Shown here: one piece after another, positions 36,891 through 49,129 of the stretch
How the letters are laid out: the number at the start of each line of letters is the position of its first letter
Position numbering within the stretch: the first letter of the stretch is position 1
Source of the DNA: Cryptomeria japonica
Lineage: Eukaryota > Streptophyta > Pinopsida > Cupressales > Cupressaceae
NCBI RefSeq assembly: GCF_030272615.1
Contig: NC_081412.1
Span: forward strand, 38,444,911-38,508,910
Reading direction: 5' to 3'
Length of the DNA stretch: 64,000 nt
Program-made: the position numbers and the translations under genes
The notes under the pieces: generated by a model
What the model saw: only the letters and a program-made list of their open reading frames with translations
What the model was told of the DNA's origin: nothing
Database searches by the model: none

Positions 36891-39175
36891 ATGGATCCAT
36901 CACATATCATAGACAAAGATGTACCTTGCGACACTTCTACCGAGCAGGTAAACCTCATTGTAATTGTACAAATTAGGTAGAAGCAAACTGTTACATTATT
37001 ATGTTCTTTTTTTTAGTGATTTATACTAATTTTGTAATTGTTAATGATATTCTTGACACAGACGGATGTTCAGGGAAAGGGAAAGGGAGCTACAGTACTT
37101 GAGCACCTTTCAATGGATGTGGAGTCATTAGGGTTAAGAAATGATGACCCTAAAGATCCCACAGACCTTGTGAAATTCTTTAAAATGCCTCTTATAAAAA
37201 TTAGAAAAGAGATTGTTGCTTTGGCAGCCATGCATCCTACCACTGATGAGATACGATAAAGGGTGGAATTATTGTATAAGACAACAAAAAACTTGCAAGT
37301 AAGTAGTAATGAAAGCTTTAATTATAACAAAAGTTCAATAATGGTTTATATTTTATTCTCTTTTTATGTCATTAACTAAAATATGTACATATTGTTTTTA
37401 CAACAATTTATCTGCCCTCATGAAAGTCATTCCTACGATCAAGGTGTTGCAGGATCAGGTGATGACGATTTTCTTGTATTATCACTTGCTTGGCTTATCA
37501 CTCTGAGTACCCAAAACACATCATACTTCATACTATCAATTTTCAAAATAAAGGTTCATCCTTGTTTACAATTCTTGCACTTTTCATATATTTAATGTTT
37601 GATATATTTAATGTATTATTCTTTAGGTGCTGTCAATGTTACTGTACAAGTGTCGACACCACCTCATCAGAGGTCACCCTCACTTGTATTGCTGACTGCA
37701 ATGTCGGCAACACGTAGCACGCAGACATCCTCTAGTGCATGTCATATTAGCCTGCCCACTGTTGGTAGATCCCTCTTTTTCTCTATCTTCTGTCATGTGT
37801 TTATTTCCCTTCAAGCGTTCTTTCTTGAATTCTAATGCCATTTCATAGTGGATTCATTTTTTGTAGGAGGAGATGAACATGAGGATGTGCCAGAGGCAAC
37901 TACTGCTGATAACATACCATCATTTCCTATATCTTCTCGTATTGCTAGTACGGGAACGTTGCAGGCCACATTGGTGGTGAGCGACGAAGAAATGCTTCCC
38001 TTAAAGATACAAAAGGTTCCAAGTACTTTAAAATTATTATTATATATACTATAATTGTAATTTACTTTATAATCACTCATTTTGGACTAATGATCCCATG
38101 AATTTTTTGTAGGCAATGATATTTTCTATAAACATCCTAGTGACATTGCATTGCAGATATTTGGGCCCACCATACGTAAAAGGTGGTACATCATATGTGA
38201 ACTAAACCTTATCCACTTTTGATTTCATATCATTGCTAGAATACTTTTCCTTTGATCCATTTCTTGAAGTGTAATAAATGTAGCTTCAGCTCATTTTTGA
38301 ATCTAATAGGTTTGTTTTTTCTTTAAAAGGTGGAATGACCAAGAAAAAAGGTTCAAAGATGAATTGACAAACCAAATGGTTGAGTGGTTTGGAAATGACA
38401 CCTTTGACAAAACCAAGCTCCTTGAAAAAGATGGAACATATCTAAAGTATGTGAGGGACCAACACAGGACCCATTTGGAGAGGAACCTAAAGTACAAGTG
38501 TCCCCCCATGATTCCAGAGAGGGAGTGGAAGGACTTGATTTTGGATGCCAAGGAGAGAATTGAAAGGAAAAAAGGAAATATGCCAGTAGATGCCAGAAGA
38601 AGGTACAGGATAGTATTAAGAATGTAATTATGTACTAATTAATTACTCTTTATATTTATATAATCTAACATATTTCAAACTTTTTATAGACTAAGTGACA
38701 CGTCAAAGGCAACCAAGGCAAGGTAAGAAAAGCACAGGCAACACAAACTCGGCTCTGGTGGTTACATGAAACTTGCTGCATGAATTGTAAGTATCTCATG
38801 TAAACTCCCATATTGTCTCAAAATATTAATAAACTGCAAACGTTTTTTTTAATCAAATGCAAGCAAAATTCATGGTACCAAGCAAAAATGCAAGGCTAGA
38901 GTTGAGTGGGCATACACAACATTCGAGTGCATCTGTCACATAGGTAAATATGCTAAATGGAAATTGTTTCAAATTGAATACTTTACCAATAATCTAATTG
39001 ATGTTGAGTTCCAACATAAAGTGACTATATTTTTTTTAAATTAGCAAGCAATGATAACAATGTGCATATCATTGGAATGCAGCCTGCTAATTGTGAAACA
39101 CAACCTACACATGAAGGTCTGGATGTGCGTCCCAGTAGTGGAGGTATTCATTTTCTATTCAAATTTATTTATTTA

Positions 39176-39180
39176 GCTAT
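39176..39180 (+). repeat. Target-site duplication GCTAT, left copy
   Basis: GCTAT directly precedes the 5' LTR and recurs at 47442-47446 directly after the 3' LTR. Confidence 0.9.
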
Positions 39181-40874
39181 TGTAGCATCATAAATTGTAC
39201 GCACTTGCTAGGGTGGTACAATTTCACACCTAGTTTAGCACCCGCCTTGGCGCATTTTTCATTTTGCATTGCATTTCCCCTTTAACACTTAATTAATCAA
39301 ATTAATTAGGTCTAAGGTTCTATTTTATCATCTCCTATATCATAAAGTTGGGCCCTTTCATTAAAGTGTGCCCTTTTCATTTTATTCGTCCAATACATCA
39401 TTTAACCTAAAACCCTAATTAGGTCCTATTTCGAACTTGGGGGCTTGATTTCAAGGGTCCAAACATCTCGAAATCACCTGTAACTTCGGGATTCTCCCTA
39501 AAATCATCATATCCGATGGCCCTGAAAATTTGGTGAAAAGTTGTCAGGACCATGGCGCCCGGAGAGGACCATGGCGCCCGGAGTGCACATGGTCTCGGAC
39601 ATTTTTCCCGAAATTTTAGGAGCGTGATCCAATCATAAAATAAAGCTTAACCCCAAGAAATTGGTAGGAGATTAAATCTCTAGGTCGGCCAAAAGTTGAA
39701 ATTAAGACCTAGGGTTTCATATATAAGAGCTCTCTTTCTTCATTTGAAAGTGGGGGAATTTTTGGTTTCAAGGGGCCTTCTATGCAACGAAAGAGAAGAT
39801 CTTTGAAGATTTCAATAACATTCAACATCCATCCATCAAGCATTCATCAATTTCATTCACCCATTTAGGGCTTTGAAGGCATTGAAGAGCAATAAGGGAT
39901 CACCGACTGAAGATTGGCTTGTACCCCTCCCTTGGGGTTGGGTACGATTTCATGTTGTTTTCATGTCTTTGCATAAGCCTCATTATATCATTTGTATTCA
40001 TGCTTTAGATCACTTTGCATGTTGATTTGGAGCATTTACATTATCATTTACAAGCAATTAGGGTTTACTTTCTAGGTTGCTCTAGTTTGCTTACTTGCAT
40101 TTTAGGATCTTGCACACACACAAGATCTGCACACACAATATTATTACAATACAACTTGGCTATTCGTGGAGGTGGAAATCACTGAAGTGGGGGTTTGACT
40201 AAGGCAAAACCCTATATAGCCACCCACCATCCCCTTTTTAGATATAAGTGCAGGTTTCGGGATTCGGACGACGCCGCAAGTTGTAGATCTGGGAAAAGCA
40301 GGCCGAGACAGCACTTCACACCAAATTTCAGAGCAAAAGACTAGGATAGGGGCATGGGGTGCCCTGGTTCTACCAGGACAGGGGCACTGGGCACCTTGGT
40401 CCCTAGGACAAGGGCACTGGGCGCCCTGGTCCTTCTGTCAGACAACAATTTTCAGCATTTTTGACAGCTTTTCAGGTTGCAAAACAGCAGTTTCAGGAGC
40501 AGTTTTAGGGGTAGAATCAGGACAGTGGCGCCCGCGCCCCCATCCTGAACATTTTCACTCAGATTTTGACTCCAGGTATGCATTTGCATTCATGTCTTAT
40601 TCTTGTGTTTATAGCTTTCCATAGTTTAAGTTCAATTCTGCAATCTTGTTATTAGTTCATACTTGCACTTTGGGGTTGGGAATTGAACTTGCATCATTTT
40701 ATCTTTCAATTGCAACAAAGGAATAGAAATCCTAATAGGTAGCTCGTGGCTCTCTCTTCCACAAAAATAAGTAGCCAATTGTGTGATACCTCTAGGCTCT
40801 TTCATATTCCACAAGTGTGTGGTTGAAAGTGAGATTAGGGCATGTTTGCTTAGTGTCACTTTTTCCCCCACACA
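39181..40874 (+). repeat. 5' LTR of the gypsy element
   Basis: Starts TGTAGCATCATAAATTG and ends CCCCCACACA. A probable TATA region (TATATAAGAG) lies at about 39718. It holds a doubled ACCATGGCGCCCGGAG motif at about 39549-39585 and a G/C-rich minisatellite at 40343-40434. Confidence 0.93.
40343..40434 (+). repeat. G/C-rich minisatellite in 5' LTR, three 30-32 bp units
   Basis: Units read roughly AGGACAGGGGCACTGGGC followed by GCCCTGGTCC. The same three units occur in the 3' LTR at 46909-47001. Confidence 0.8.
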
Positions 40875-40877
40875 TTT

Positions 40878-40890
40878 TGGTGAACCCGAC
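40878..40890 (+). other. Primer binding site of the gypsy element
   Basis: TGGTGAACCCGAC begins three bases after the LTR end. The TGG start fits a tRNA 3' CCA; I did not identify the tRNA. Confidence 0.65.
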
Positions 40891-41051
40891 ATGAATTCCA
40901 ATCTTCTCTAATTCTGATTTATGTCTTCAATTCTCCTAAAATTTTCCCTTCCTATTTAGCTATCCTAGAGGAAGAGAATGATATCATAAACACCTTTCTT
41001 AATGTTACTTCACCTTCCCTACATGATGCCTCTCTAAGTGAAAAGGTATTG

Positions 41052-43110
41052 ATGGACATTGACTTATTTTCTCCTAAAGTTGGTCCTTCCAATGGGGGCA
41101 TGTTAGTGCAACAAGAGGTTATGAACACTTCTTTCAAAGATCTCCTTCCTAAGCATGAATCTTTGGAGAAATATGTTCATCTTCCTCCTAAAAAACACTC
41201 CCTTCATGAGGATCCTTTTGTGCAAGAAGATGACATTATCCCTACATTTCCTAGTGATGGCATTTCCTTTTCCAACAAAATCCCCAGTCAAAATGATGAA
41301 TTAATGATTAATGCTTACCCTTCTCCTAAAGTTTGTCTTACCCATAAGCATCCCTTAGAGAAAGAAGATGAAATAATAAGCAATTTCCTTAATTCTCTCT
41401 CCCCTAAAGATCATATTGAACATATTTTGAGGAAAGAGGATGAGTTTAACACATCTATTGATGCTCTCCCTCCTAAAGATGAGGAATTAATAAACAATGT
41501 TATCTCCTCTCCCGAAATTAACAATACTTCAAATATTCCTTTCAACAACTTCACTATTTGGGATGAACCATTAGAAGAAGGTGTAGATTATTCTCTACCC
41601 CATGAGAGAACCCTAGCCAAAGGGGATGAAATCAAGATTGGAAACTCCCTTGATAGTTTCTCACCTTCCTTGAATCTCAATTATTCTCCCTCTAAAAACA
41701 AAGCATCTCCCTCTCCTCAACTTGGCTCTACTCATAAGGAAACCCTAGTTCAAGGCAAGATGGTTAACATCTCTTTCAACGATCTCCCTCTCAAGAGTGA
41801 GACTTTAGAGAGTAATTTCAATCCTTCTCCTAGAGAGTTTATTCCCCATGTAGATCCTTTGATGATAGAGGATGATATGACCTTTCCTAGTATTACTTTT
41901 CCTACTAGAACATCAATGCCTACCCCTTGTCTCTCTCCTAAAATTGATTTAATCCATGATGAGATTTTAGTGCAAGAGAAGACTATCAACAATTCTTCCA
42001 ACACTTTTGTTCATTCCCCTAAACCATCCTCAATCAATTTGATACATGTGAATGAAACACCTAACAAACCTCTCTTCACTGTCCAAGGTGCTTGTCCTTC
42101 TCAAAATTCTCAACCTTTAAATAAGCCTATCTTAGTGGTTCAAGGTAGTTATGCTAATGATTCTTTTTTCACTCCTAAGAGACCTATTATTACTGTGCAA
42201 GGAGGTTATTCTACTAAGAGCCCTTATGAGTATGCTAAGAAACTGACTAGAGAGAGTTATAATGTGGTTGCTCATACCTATAACACAAGAAACAATAGGC
42301 AACCTAATCCTCCTCCAGTTAGCCCAACTTCACTTCCTCCTTCCCAACCTATTCTTCCTCAAGCTCCTCATATTTCACAAATGCTTAGTAAGGACTATGA
42401 TCTTATTCAACAACTTAAAACTACTCCGGCAAAGATATCCCTTTGGGATTTGATCCAAACTTCTTCCGCTCATCATGGAATGTTACAAGATGCCTTGAAA
42501 GATTTGAATGTTCCTCCACCTAATACATCTAGTAATATAGTGTCTTTGGTTAACTCTGTGATGAACCCTAAAGCTCAAATTGTGTTTACTCAAGATGAGT
42601 TACCTTCTCATGAAATTCAAAATCAATATGATCCCTTGATGATTGTGGTTATCATAAATGACACTGCTATAAGACGAACACTGGTAGATAATGGTTCTGT
42701 CCTTAATGTGTGTAGCATTAATCTATTGCATAAGATGAATGTGGATACATCCTTTATTGAGCCTGACTCTCGTCCCATTTGAGGCTTTGATAATGTGGCT
42801 AAGTCTTCATTAGGTATTATCACCTTACCCATCATAGTGGGACTTGTTACTTTGCCTACTCCTATCCATGTTATGTCAGGAAATCTAACATACAACTTGT
42901 TATCAGGGAGACCTTGGATTCACAATATGCAAGCTATCCCCTCTACATTGCATAGACAAGTTAAATTTATTTATAATAATAAGACATATACCTTGATAGG
43001 TGATACTAATTTTCAAGCTTGTTTGCAAACATCTACTTCCAAAGGGAGTTCTTCTAAGCCTTCCTCTTCTAGTGATGACTCGTTAAACAAGATACCTATG
43101 ATGAATCATC
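41052..43110 (+). pseudogene. Gypsy-element N-terminal protein with retropepsin
   Basis: The frame is open from just after the primer site (about 40886) to TGA 42780; the first ATG is 41052. The first 330 residues are Pro/Ser/Glu-rich with loose repeats (SPK...EDEI). Three VQG repeats follow (LFTVQGACPS, ILVVQGSYAN, IITVQGGYST). A conserved pre-protease segment (DLIQQLKTTPAKISLWDLIQ) leads to the retropepsin, active site VDNGS at 42684-42698. After one TGA the frame continues with YNLLSGRPWIHNM (42890-42930), the protease C-terminal motif. No Gag matrix/capsid or CCHC is visible. The single stop and a frameshift at about 43110-43135 separate it from the G-patch part. Confidence 0.78.
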
Positions 43111-43132
43111 ACCCTCTGATAATCAAAATTCT

Positions 43133-43756
43133 TTGGATGAGTCTGAAGTTCCTAAAGAAGATTCTTCTCAACTTGAATCTACACATGAAAAGGCTTTTGA
43201 TCCTGAGAAGGTTCTCGCAAAAGACGATTGGGGATCTCTTGATTTCAATCCCACCTTTGTAGGTGAGTATAGGGTTCCTCCTAGAGAGGTTAAAGTTAAA
43301 AAGAAGGAAGAAACTAGAAATCAATTAGTCTTACCTGAACCTATGAGCAATAATTTTGTGGCCGCTTCTCAAACTTCTTCTCCTCACACCTCTAATTCTG
43401 AAGAATTTGATTCTTTGTCTTATGAAAAACCACCTTCTCTTTCTAAAATGGCTAATCGTTATGGTCGTGGTTTTCACATTTTAGCTAAGAGTGGCTATAG
43501 TGGAAATAGTTGTGGCACAAATGAACAAGGAATTAAAGTTCCTTTAGAACATAACATGCATGAATATTCATTTGGACTTGGATATAATCTTTCTAAGCCC
43601 ACCAAAGCATCTAAAAGACCATCTCTCAATGTGAATGCTATATTTAGTAGTGATGATGATCTCACTTCGACTAAATCATCTTCTACTTCTATCAACTCTC
43701 ATTCCCCTCATAAGGAAATCTTGGCGATGAACAAATCTCTTTATGACTCCCCTTAA
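43133..43756 (+). CDS. G-patch region downstream of retropepsin
   Basis: 207 codons in another frame than the protease. Residues 106-152 (nt 43448-43588) look like a G-patch: GRGFHILAKSGYSG, NEQGI, and a final FGLGYN. G-patches bind RNA or stimulate helicases; in betaretroviruses one follows the protease. The usual GxGLG turn reads NSCG here, so it may be weakened. A Ser/Thr-rich tail ends at 43756. It was probably part of one polyprotein with the protease before a frameshift, or is reached by frameshifting. Confidence 0.6.
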   Translation: MDESEVPKEDSSQLESTHEKAFDPEKVLAKDDWGSLDFNPTFVGEYRVPPREVKVKKKEETRNQLVLPEPMSNNFVAASQTSSPHTSNSEEFDSLSYEKPPSLSKMANRYGRGFHILAKSGYSGNSCGTNEQGIKVPLEHNMHEYSFGLGYNLSKPTKASKRPSLNVNAIFSSDDDLTSTKSSSTSINSHSPHKEILAMNKSLYDSP

Positions 43757-45731
43757 ATTTCTAAATCCACTTATGAATCTTTATCTCCTATTCATCATAA
43801 AGTCCTTTCCTCTAGGGATAAGGCTCTAATAAATTACACTCATCCCTCTTCTAATATTTCTTGTGACTTTTCTTCTTCAATTTTTATCACTTTATACATG
43901 TTTTTGATCTCACTTATAGTTGAGAATTTAGCATGTCATATTCAAATACCTCATTCAATCTATCATGTCTTTAAATAGCATTAATGGCTATTATGTTGCT
44001 CATCATTATGTGACATTGGTAGCTCATTTACTGGGGGCTCATTGTCATTCATGATGGTACAATTTCAAGTGCAATCATATTTTTGAAGCAACATAATAGC
44101 CTAATTTTTCTATGTTATCTCTTGTTCCTATAGGGTAATAGTGTGGAAATATTGATCATCTTTGCTTTAGAATTCTCTTTTCCTAGATATGGGAGAAGAT
44201 GTGTATTCTCTTTCTTATCCTACCCACTTCTTGTGAGGAGCATTTTACATACACTAATGTCTTGCTTGCATGAACTCATGTGGGTATGTAGTACATTTTG
44301 CTTATGTCTAAATCTCTCCCTAGAAGATTGTGTAAGTCCTTCTCATTGTCCTTATCCTTGGGAGGCAATGATCTTTCCTTATTTTTGTCTAAGGATCCAC
44401 TTTTTCCTATTTCGTGGATGGTGTGAACTTTATTACTTGATGTTATTCCTTGTATGCATTTGTTGTTGTTTGTTCAAGGATTCTCTCTTACAAGAGGTTT
44501 AAGTCCCTGACTACAACCTCTTTTGCACTTGGTAAAATACATCCATAATGAATTCACTCTCCCAATTGGGTTAAAAAGAGCGTCATCCTTCATTAAGAAT
44601 CACTTTCACCTCGCAAAAGAAGGAAGTATTGCATTCTTATTCTCTTCTTTGTCTTATTCTAGAAGATGTTATATTTGTCTACGACAATTCCTCTCGAGGA
44701 TAGGTATCTTTTGTACAAAGATCTCTTCTCCTCTAAGGATCTCCTTTACACATACTACAAGATATCCCTTTTCAACTATCTTATCCTTGCTTAAAGAGTG
44801 CAAAACCTTCTTGCTTGGATCTATGACATTGTTGCATTTTTGGGGTATCTTCTTTTATGATGAAGGTAGGTATCCTTGTTCTACTTTGCTTATGACATAA
44901 ACATTAAACTTTTTGAGCAATGCGTCATTCTCGGAACCAGAGCACAAACTCTTAGAGTGAGATGTCACGCTTTTGTACTATACATATATAGGTTGTAGCA
45001 TACTCGGGCATAGACTCCTATGAGGTGCTTCTAACCTCCCTTACACACACATGCACGAGGTTGAGTGGAACTAGCGGCATAAGGCTAGACTTTCTCACTC
45101 TCCTCACTTACATGGATCACCTAGACAGACTCTAGGGGCTAGTTTTCCATGTTCTTTTCCCATGGATCACCCAGACAAGATCTAGGGGCGAGAAGTCCAT
45201 GTTTTCTCTCTCACTATTCTTTTCATGGATCACCAATGTGTGTATTCATGCTTTTTTCCTTTCTTTTCTTCTCTTTGCATTTTGTTTCCATTTACATCCT
45301 TCATCTTGTGTTAGAAAACTCTCAAATCCTCACACTCTTTGTTGTGTTGGAATTGAGATTTAGTCCTCTTTCTTACCAAATGATTCTCCATTAGTTTTTG
45401 ATCTCATATCAAATCTTCTTGTGAGCAACTGTCATCAATATTCTTTAACAATTCAAAGTGGTAAACATGATACCGTGTTTCAACTCACTAAAATTAGCAA
45501 GCCAAAACAGGGGGGGGCATATAGCTACCCTTGAATTTTCATCACCTTCCTTAGTAAGCATTAGGTGATTTTGTGATCTAACGTGTGTTTGGTAGGGTGC
45601 GGTTCCTAACTGTGTACTGCAGATACCACTGGGGGCTTCGTTCGACAGACTTATGGATATATCCTTTTTCAAATAATGTTTACTTTTTTGTACTTTAGTT
45701 TGCATATGCACGTAGTGTTCATATGACTGCT
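43757..45731 (+). other. Long non-coding 3' internal region of the gypsy element
   Basis: About 2 kb where autonomous gypsy elements would carry RT, RNase H and integrase. ORFs here are short and show no such motifs. It includes three CATGGATCACC repeats at 45111, 45161 and 45224, each followed by a CAAGATCTAGGGGC-like block in two cases. Confidence 0.6.
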
Positions 45732-45746
45732 AAAGTGGGGGCTAAA
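45732..45746 (+). other. Polypurine tract of the gypsy element
   Basis: AAAGTGGGGGCTAAA directly before the 3' LTR. Confidence 0.85.
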
Positions 45747-47441
45747 TGTAGCGTCGTAAATTGTACGCACTTGCTAGGGTGGTACAATTTCACACCTAGT
45801 TTAGCAATCGCCTTGGCGCATTTTTCATTTTGCATTGCATTTCCCCTTTAGCACTTAATTAATCAAATTAATTAGGTCTAAGGTTCTATTTTATCATCTC
45901 CTATATCATAAAGTTGGGCCCTTTCATTAAAGTGTGCCCTTTTCATTTTATTCCTCCAATACATCATTTAACCTAAAACCCTAATTAGGTCCTATTTCGA
46001 ACTTGGGGGCTTGATTTTGGGGGTCAAAACATCTCGAAATCACCTGTAACTTCGGGATTCTCCCTAAAATCATCATATCCGACGACGCTGAAAATTTGGT
46101 GAAACGTTGTCGGGACCATGGTGCCCAGAGAGGACCATGGTGCCCAGAGTGCACATGGTCTCGGACATTTTTCCCAAAATTTTAGGAGCACGATCCAATC
46201 ATAAAATAAAGCTTAACCCCAAGAAATTGGTGGGAGCTTCAATCTCTAGGTTGGCCAAAAGTTGAAATTAAGACCTAGGGTTTCATATACAAGAGCTCTC
46301 TTTCTTCATTTGAAAGTGGGGGAATTTTTGGTTTCAAGGGGCCTTCTATGCAGCGAAAGAGCAGATCTTTGAATATTTCAATAACATTCAACATCCATCC
46401 ATCAAGCATTCATCAATTTCATTCACCCATTTAGGGCTTTGAAGGCATTTGAAGAGCAATAAGGGATCACCGACTGAAGATTGGCTTGTACCCCTCCCTT
46501 GGGGTTGGGTATGATTTCATGTTGTTTTCATGTCTTTGCATAAGCCTCATTATATCATTTGTATTCATTCTTTAGATCACTTTGCATCTTGATTTGGAGC
46601 ATTTACATTATCATTTACAAGCAATTAGGGTTTACTTTCTAGGTTGCTCTAGTTTGCTTACTTGCATTTTAGGATCTTGCACACACACAAGATCTGCACA
46701 CACAATATTATTACAATACAACTTGGCTATTCATGGAGGTGGAAATCACTGAAGTGGGGTTTTGACTAAGGCAAAACCCTATATAGCCACCCACCATCCC
46801 CTTTTCAGATATAAGTGCAGGTTTCGGGATTCGGACGACGCCGCAAGTTGCAGATCCGGGAAAAGCAAGCCGAGACAACACTTCACACCAAATTTCAGAG
46901 CAAAAGACCAAGATAGGGGCGTGGGGTGCCCTGGTCCTGCCAGGACAGGGGCACTGGGTGCCCTGGTCCCTGGGACAGGGGTGCTGGGCGCCCTGGTCCT
47001 TCTGTCAGACAACAATTTTCAGCATTTTTGACAGCTTTTCAGGTTGCAAAACAGCAGTTTCAGGAGCAGTTTCAGGGGCAGAATCAGGACAGTGGTGCCT
47101 GTGCCCCCATCCTGAACATTTTCACTTAGATTTTGACTCCGGGTACGCATTTACATTTTTGTCTTATTCTTGTGTTTATAGCTTTCCATAGTTTAAGTTC
47201 AATTCTGCAATCTTGTTATTAGTTCATACTTGCACTTTGGGGTTGGGAATTGAACTTGCATCATTTTATCTTTCAATTGCAACAAAGGAATAGAAATCCT
47301 AATAGGTAGCCCATGGCTCTCTCTTCCACAAAAAGAAGTAGCTAATTGTGTGATACCTCTAGGCTCTTTCGTATTCCACAAGTGTGTGGTTGAAAGTTAG
47401 ATTAGGGCATGTTTGCTTAGTGTCACTTTTTCCCCCACACA
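45747..47441 (+). repeat. 3' LTR of the gypsy element
   Basis: Near-identical to 39181-40874; it starts TGTAGCGTCGTAAATTG and ends CCCCCACACA. Many differences are CG/TG or CG/CA changes, as expected of methylated DNA. GCTAT follows at 47442. Confidence 0.93.
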
Positions 47442-47446
47442 GCTAT
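47442..47446 (+). repeat. Target-site duplication GCTAT, right copy
   Basis: Matches 39176-39180. Confidence 0.9.
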
Positions 47447-48002
47447 TAATAGAATTAAACATCTTAATTTATAATTAGAGTAGTAATTAATGTAACCTTT
47501 TTTGTTAATATTTTAGAGCATGTAGCCGGTGGTGAGCAAGTGGAGCATGACCTGGGTACACAACATCAAGAACGTGATGTTCCCCACTCAGGTAAAGAGG
47601 ACCACTATTATTGCTTTAAACAAATATAATTGCAATTGGTGTTCAACATTAATGTAACCTTTAGTATTTCAACTCCAGATGATCTAGATGGTGTTCAGCA
47701 TGTTGAGGTTGAGGCTACACAAAATGATGTGGCCCCATCAGGTAAAGAGCACAACAATTATGTTCTCTAAATTAATGAAATACTTGTAACAATAATAATT
47801 TTTTTTTTTTGAATTTAACCCATTTCTTTGTTATTGCAGAGGACCCCCTTCACTTCAGTGTCCTCATCCTTAGTATAGGACTAGGCATACATTGAGATCA
47901 CGAGTAGTTGGCGGAACATTTGCAGAGGGGGGAAATGATGAAGACACCAATGTTCCACTTAGTCTTTTCATAGCTTCAAAGAAAAAACAAAGAAAGAAAT
48001 GA

Positions 48003-49129
48003 TTGTAATCTAACTTATTTGATAATGACTAATTTTTATGTGTTAGTGAATGTAATTATGTGCTAATTAATGGTTATGGATGATATGTGCTAATTAATAT
48101 TGATGAATGTTGTGTGTTAATTAATGTTAATCAATGTTATGTGTTAATGAACGTTATGTGATATTAATGAATGAATGCTATTTTTTATTAATGGAAGAAA
48201 GAATTAATGAATGAATGTTATAAGATGTTAACAGGGAATTTAGAGTGATGTTAGGGGGGGGGGAGGGGCCAAATGAGCTTCCACCTTCACATGGTTGGCC
48301 CTGTTAAGTAGAGAATATTAAACTATTCTTGAAACCAAGCGAAGCTCAACAAGGTAACACACTTTTCAATATTTCATTATGTTGCACAGTTAATCTTATT
48401 GAATAATGTATATTGAATCTTAATTGCAGGGTCCAATAGATATGAGTTGCTTCTAGTGTTGATATCCAAGGTGGGACTACAAAAGTTATGAATATGCCTC
48501 ATCCTTGTAAGTTTTTTTATTACAACTTCTAATGCTTGAGACTTAACTTTTTGTTCTTGATGTTTTTCACTAGTTGTCATAACCTTTGACTTTGATGCTT
48601 GTGCCTTAATAGAACTAGATGTTTCTAGTATGCATACCAGTGCCTTATCCAGGCCACAGAGTCATCTAAGTTTAAACAATACTCCCACAATCAAATATCT
48701 CCACACATCCCATCACCTCAGCTTCTATAAAACCCCACATATGCCTGACATACATAAGAATTTACCCTTATCAAACTAGACTGCATTCATCAAATTCAAA
48801 ATCTCCCATAAGGAATTTACTGATAAAAATGCTTCATGCATATTTAATTTCCCTCTTGGAAAGAAAAGCTAAGAAACGCCTCTATTTAAGATTGCCTTAC
48901 AATCCATACTCAATGAATAACCCTAGATTACTAATATTGAAAACAGTAAATATTTGCAAGTAGACCAGAAGACAACACAAAATTTAGGCTTGAAAGTTGA
49001 TAGTCTGTATATTGATATTAATTTTGAGAAAATATTACAAAACTCAGAGTATTCTCCATAAGACTAGAAAAAAGCTTAGATAAATTTCTGTAGTGTTTTC
49101 TTACAATTACTTGCGATCATTTTTTAAGG
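48003..49129. other. CACTA 3' flank and 3' region of orphan gene B
   Basis: 48040-48230 holds many TTAATGAATGTTATGTG-like words, as in subterminal repeats of CACTA elements. No CACTA terminus is clear, so the right end of that transposon is undefined. From about 48300 the sequence has no feature I can name until the orphan ORF ends near 49130. Confidence 0.4.

Larger units (their letters stand above)
39181..47441 (+). mobile_element. Non-autonomous gypsy-type LTR retrotransposon, young
   Basis: Complete from LTR to LTR (8.26 kb) with 5-bp target duplications. LTRs are 1694 and 1695 bases; over the first 600 bases I count about 27 differences, and fewer later on. A primer site and a polypurine tract are present. 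The 4.9-kb internal region codes for a long N-terminal protein, a retropepsin and a G-patch. It holds no reverse transcriptase, RNase H or integrase, so it needed enzymes from another element. Confidence 0.9.
36891..48002 (+). pseudogene. Second CACTA gene, multi-exon, interrupted by gypsy insertion
   Basis: Probable start ATG 36891 (MDPSHIIDKDV), donor at 36948, exon 2 at 37062-37298 (MDVESLGLRNDDPKDPTDL) with a TAA at 37257. A well-supported exon at 38330-38602 (TYLKYVRDQHRTHLERN ... PPMIPEREWKDLILDAKE) resembles the plant En/Spm Transposase_24 family. Short exons follow at about 39044-39143, 47518-47592, 47679-47741 and 47840-48002, the last ending SLFIASKKKQRKK. The gypsy element lies in the intron after 39143. 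In En/Spm elements the second gene encodes a DNA-binding accessory protein; that role is inferred here. Exons between 37300 and 38330 are uncertain. Confidence 0.55.

Noticed and set aside
44143-45394. Plus-strand ORFs of 80-125 codons in the gypsy 3' region
   Set aside because: Leu/Ser/Phe-rich composition from T-rich DNA; no RT, RNase H or integrase motif.
46762-47191. Several overlapping ORFs in the 3' LTR
   Set aside because: They lie in the G/C-rich minisatellite of the LTR, on both strands and in several frames, with no family.
49080-49100. CTGTAGTG as the right end of the CACTA transposon
   Set aside because: Only the first six bases pair with the candidate at 30721, and the flanking bases do not match.
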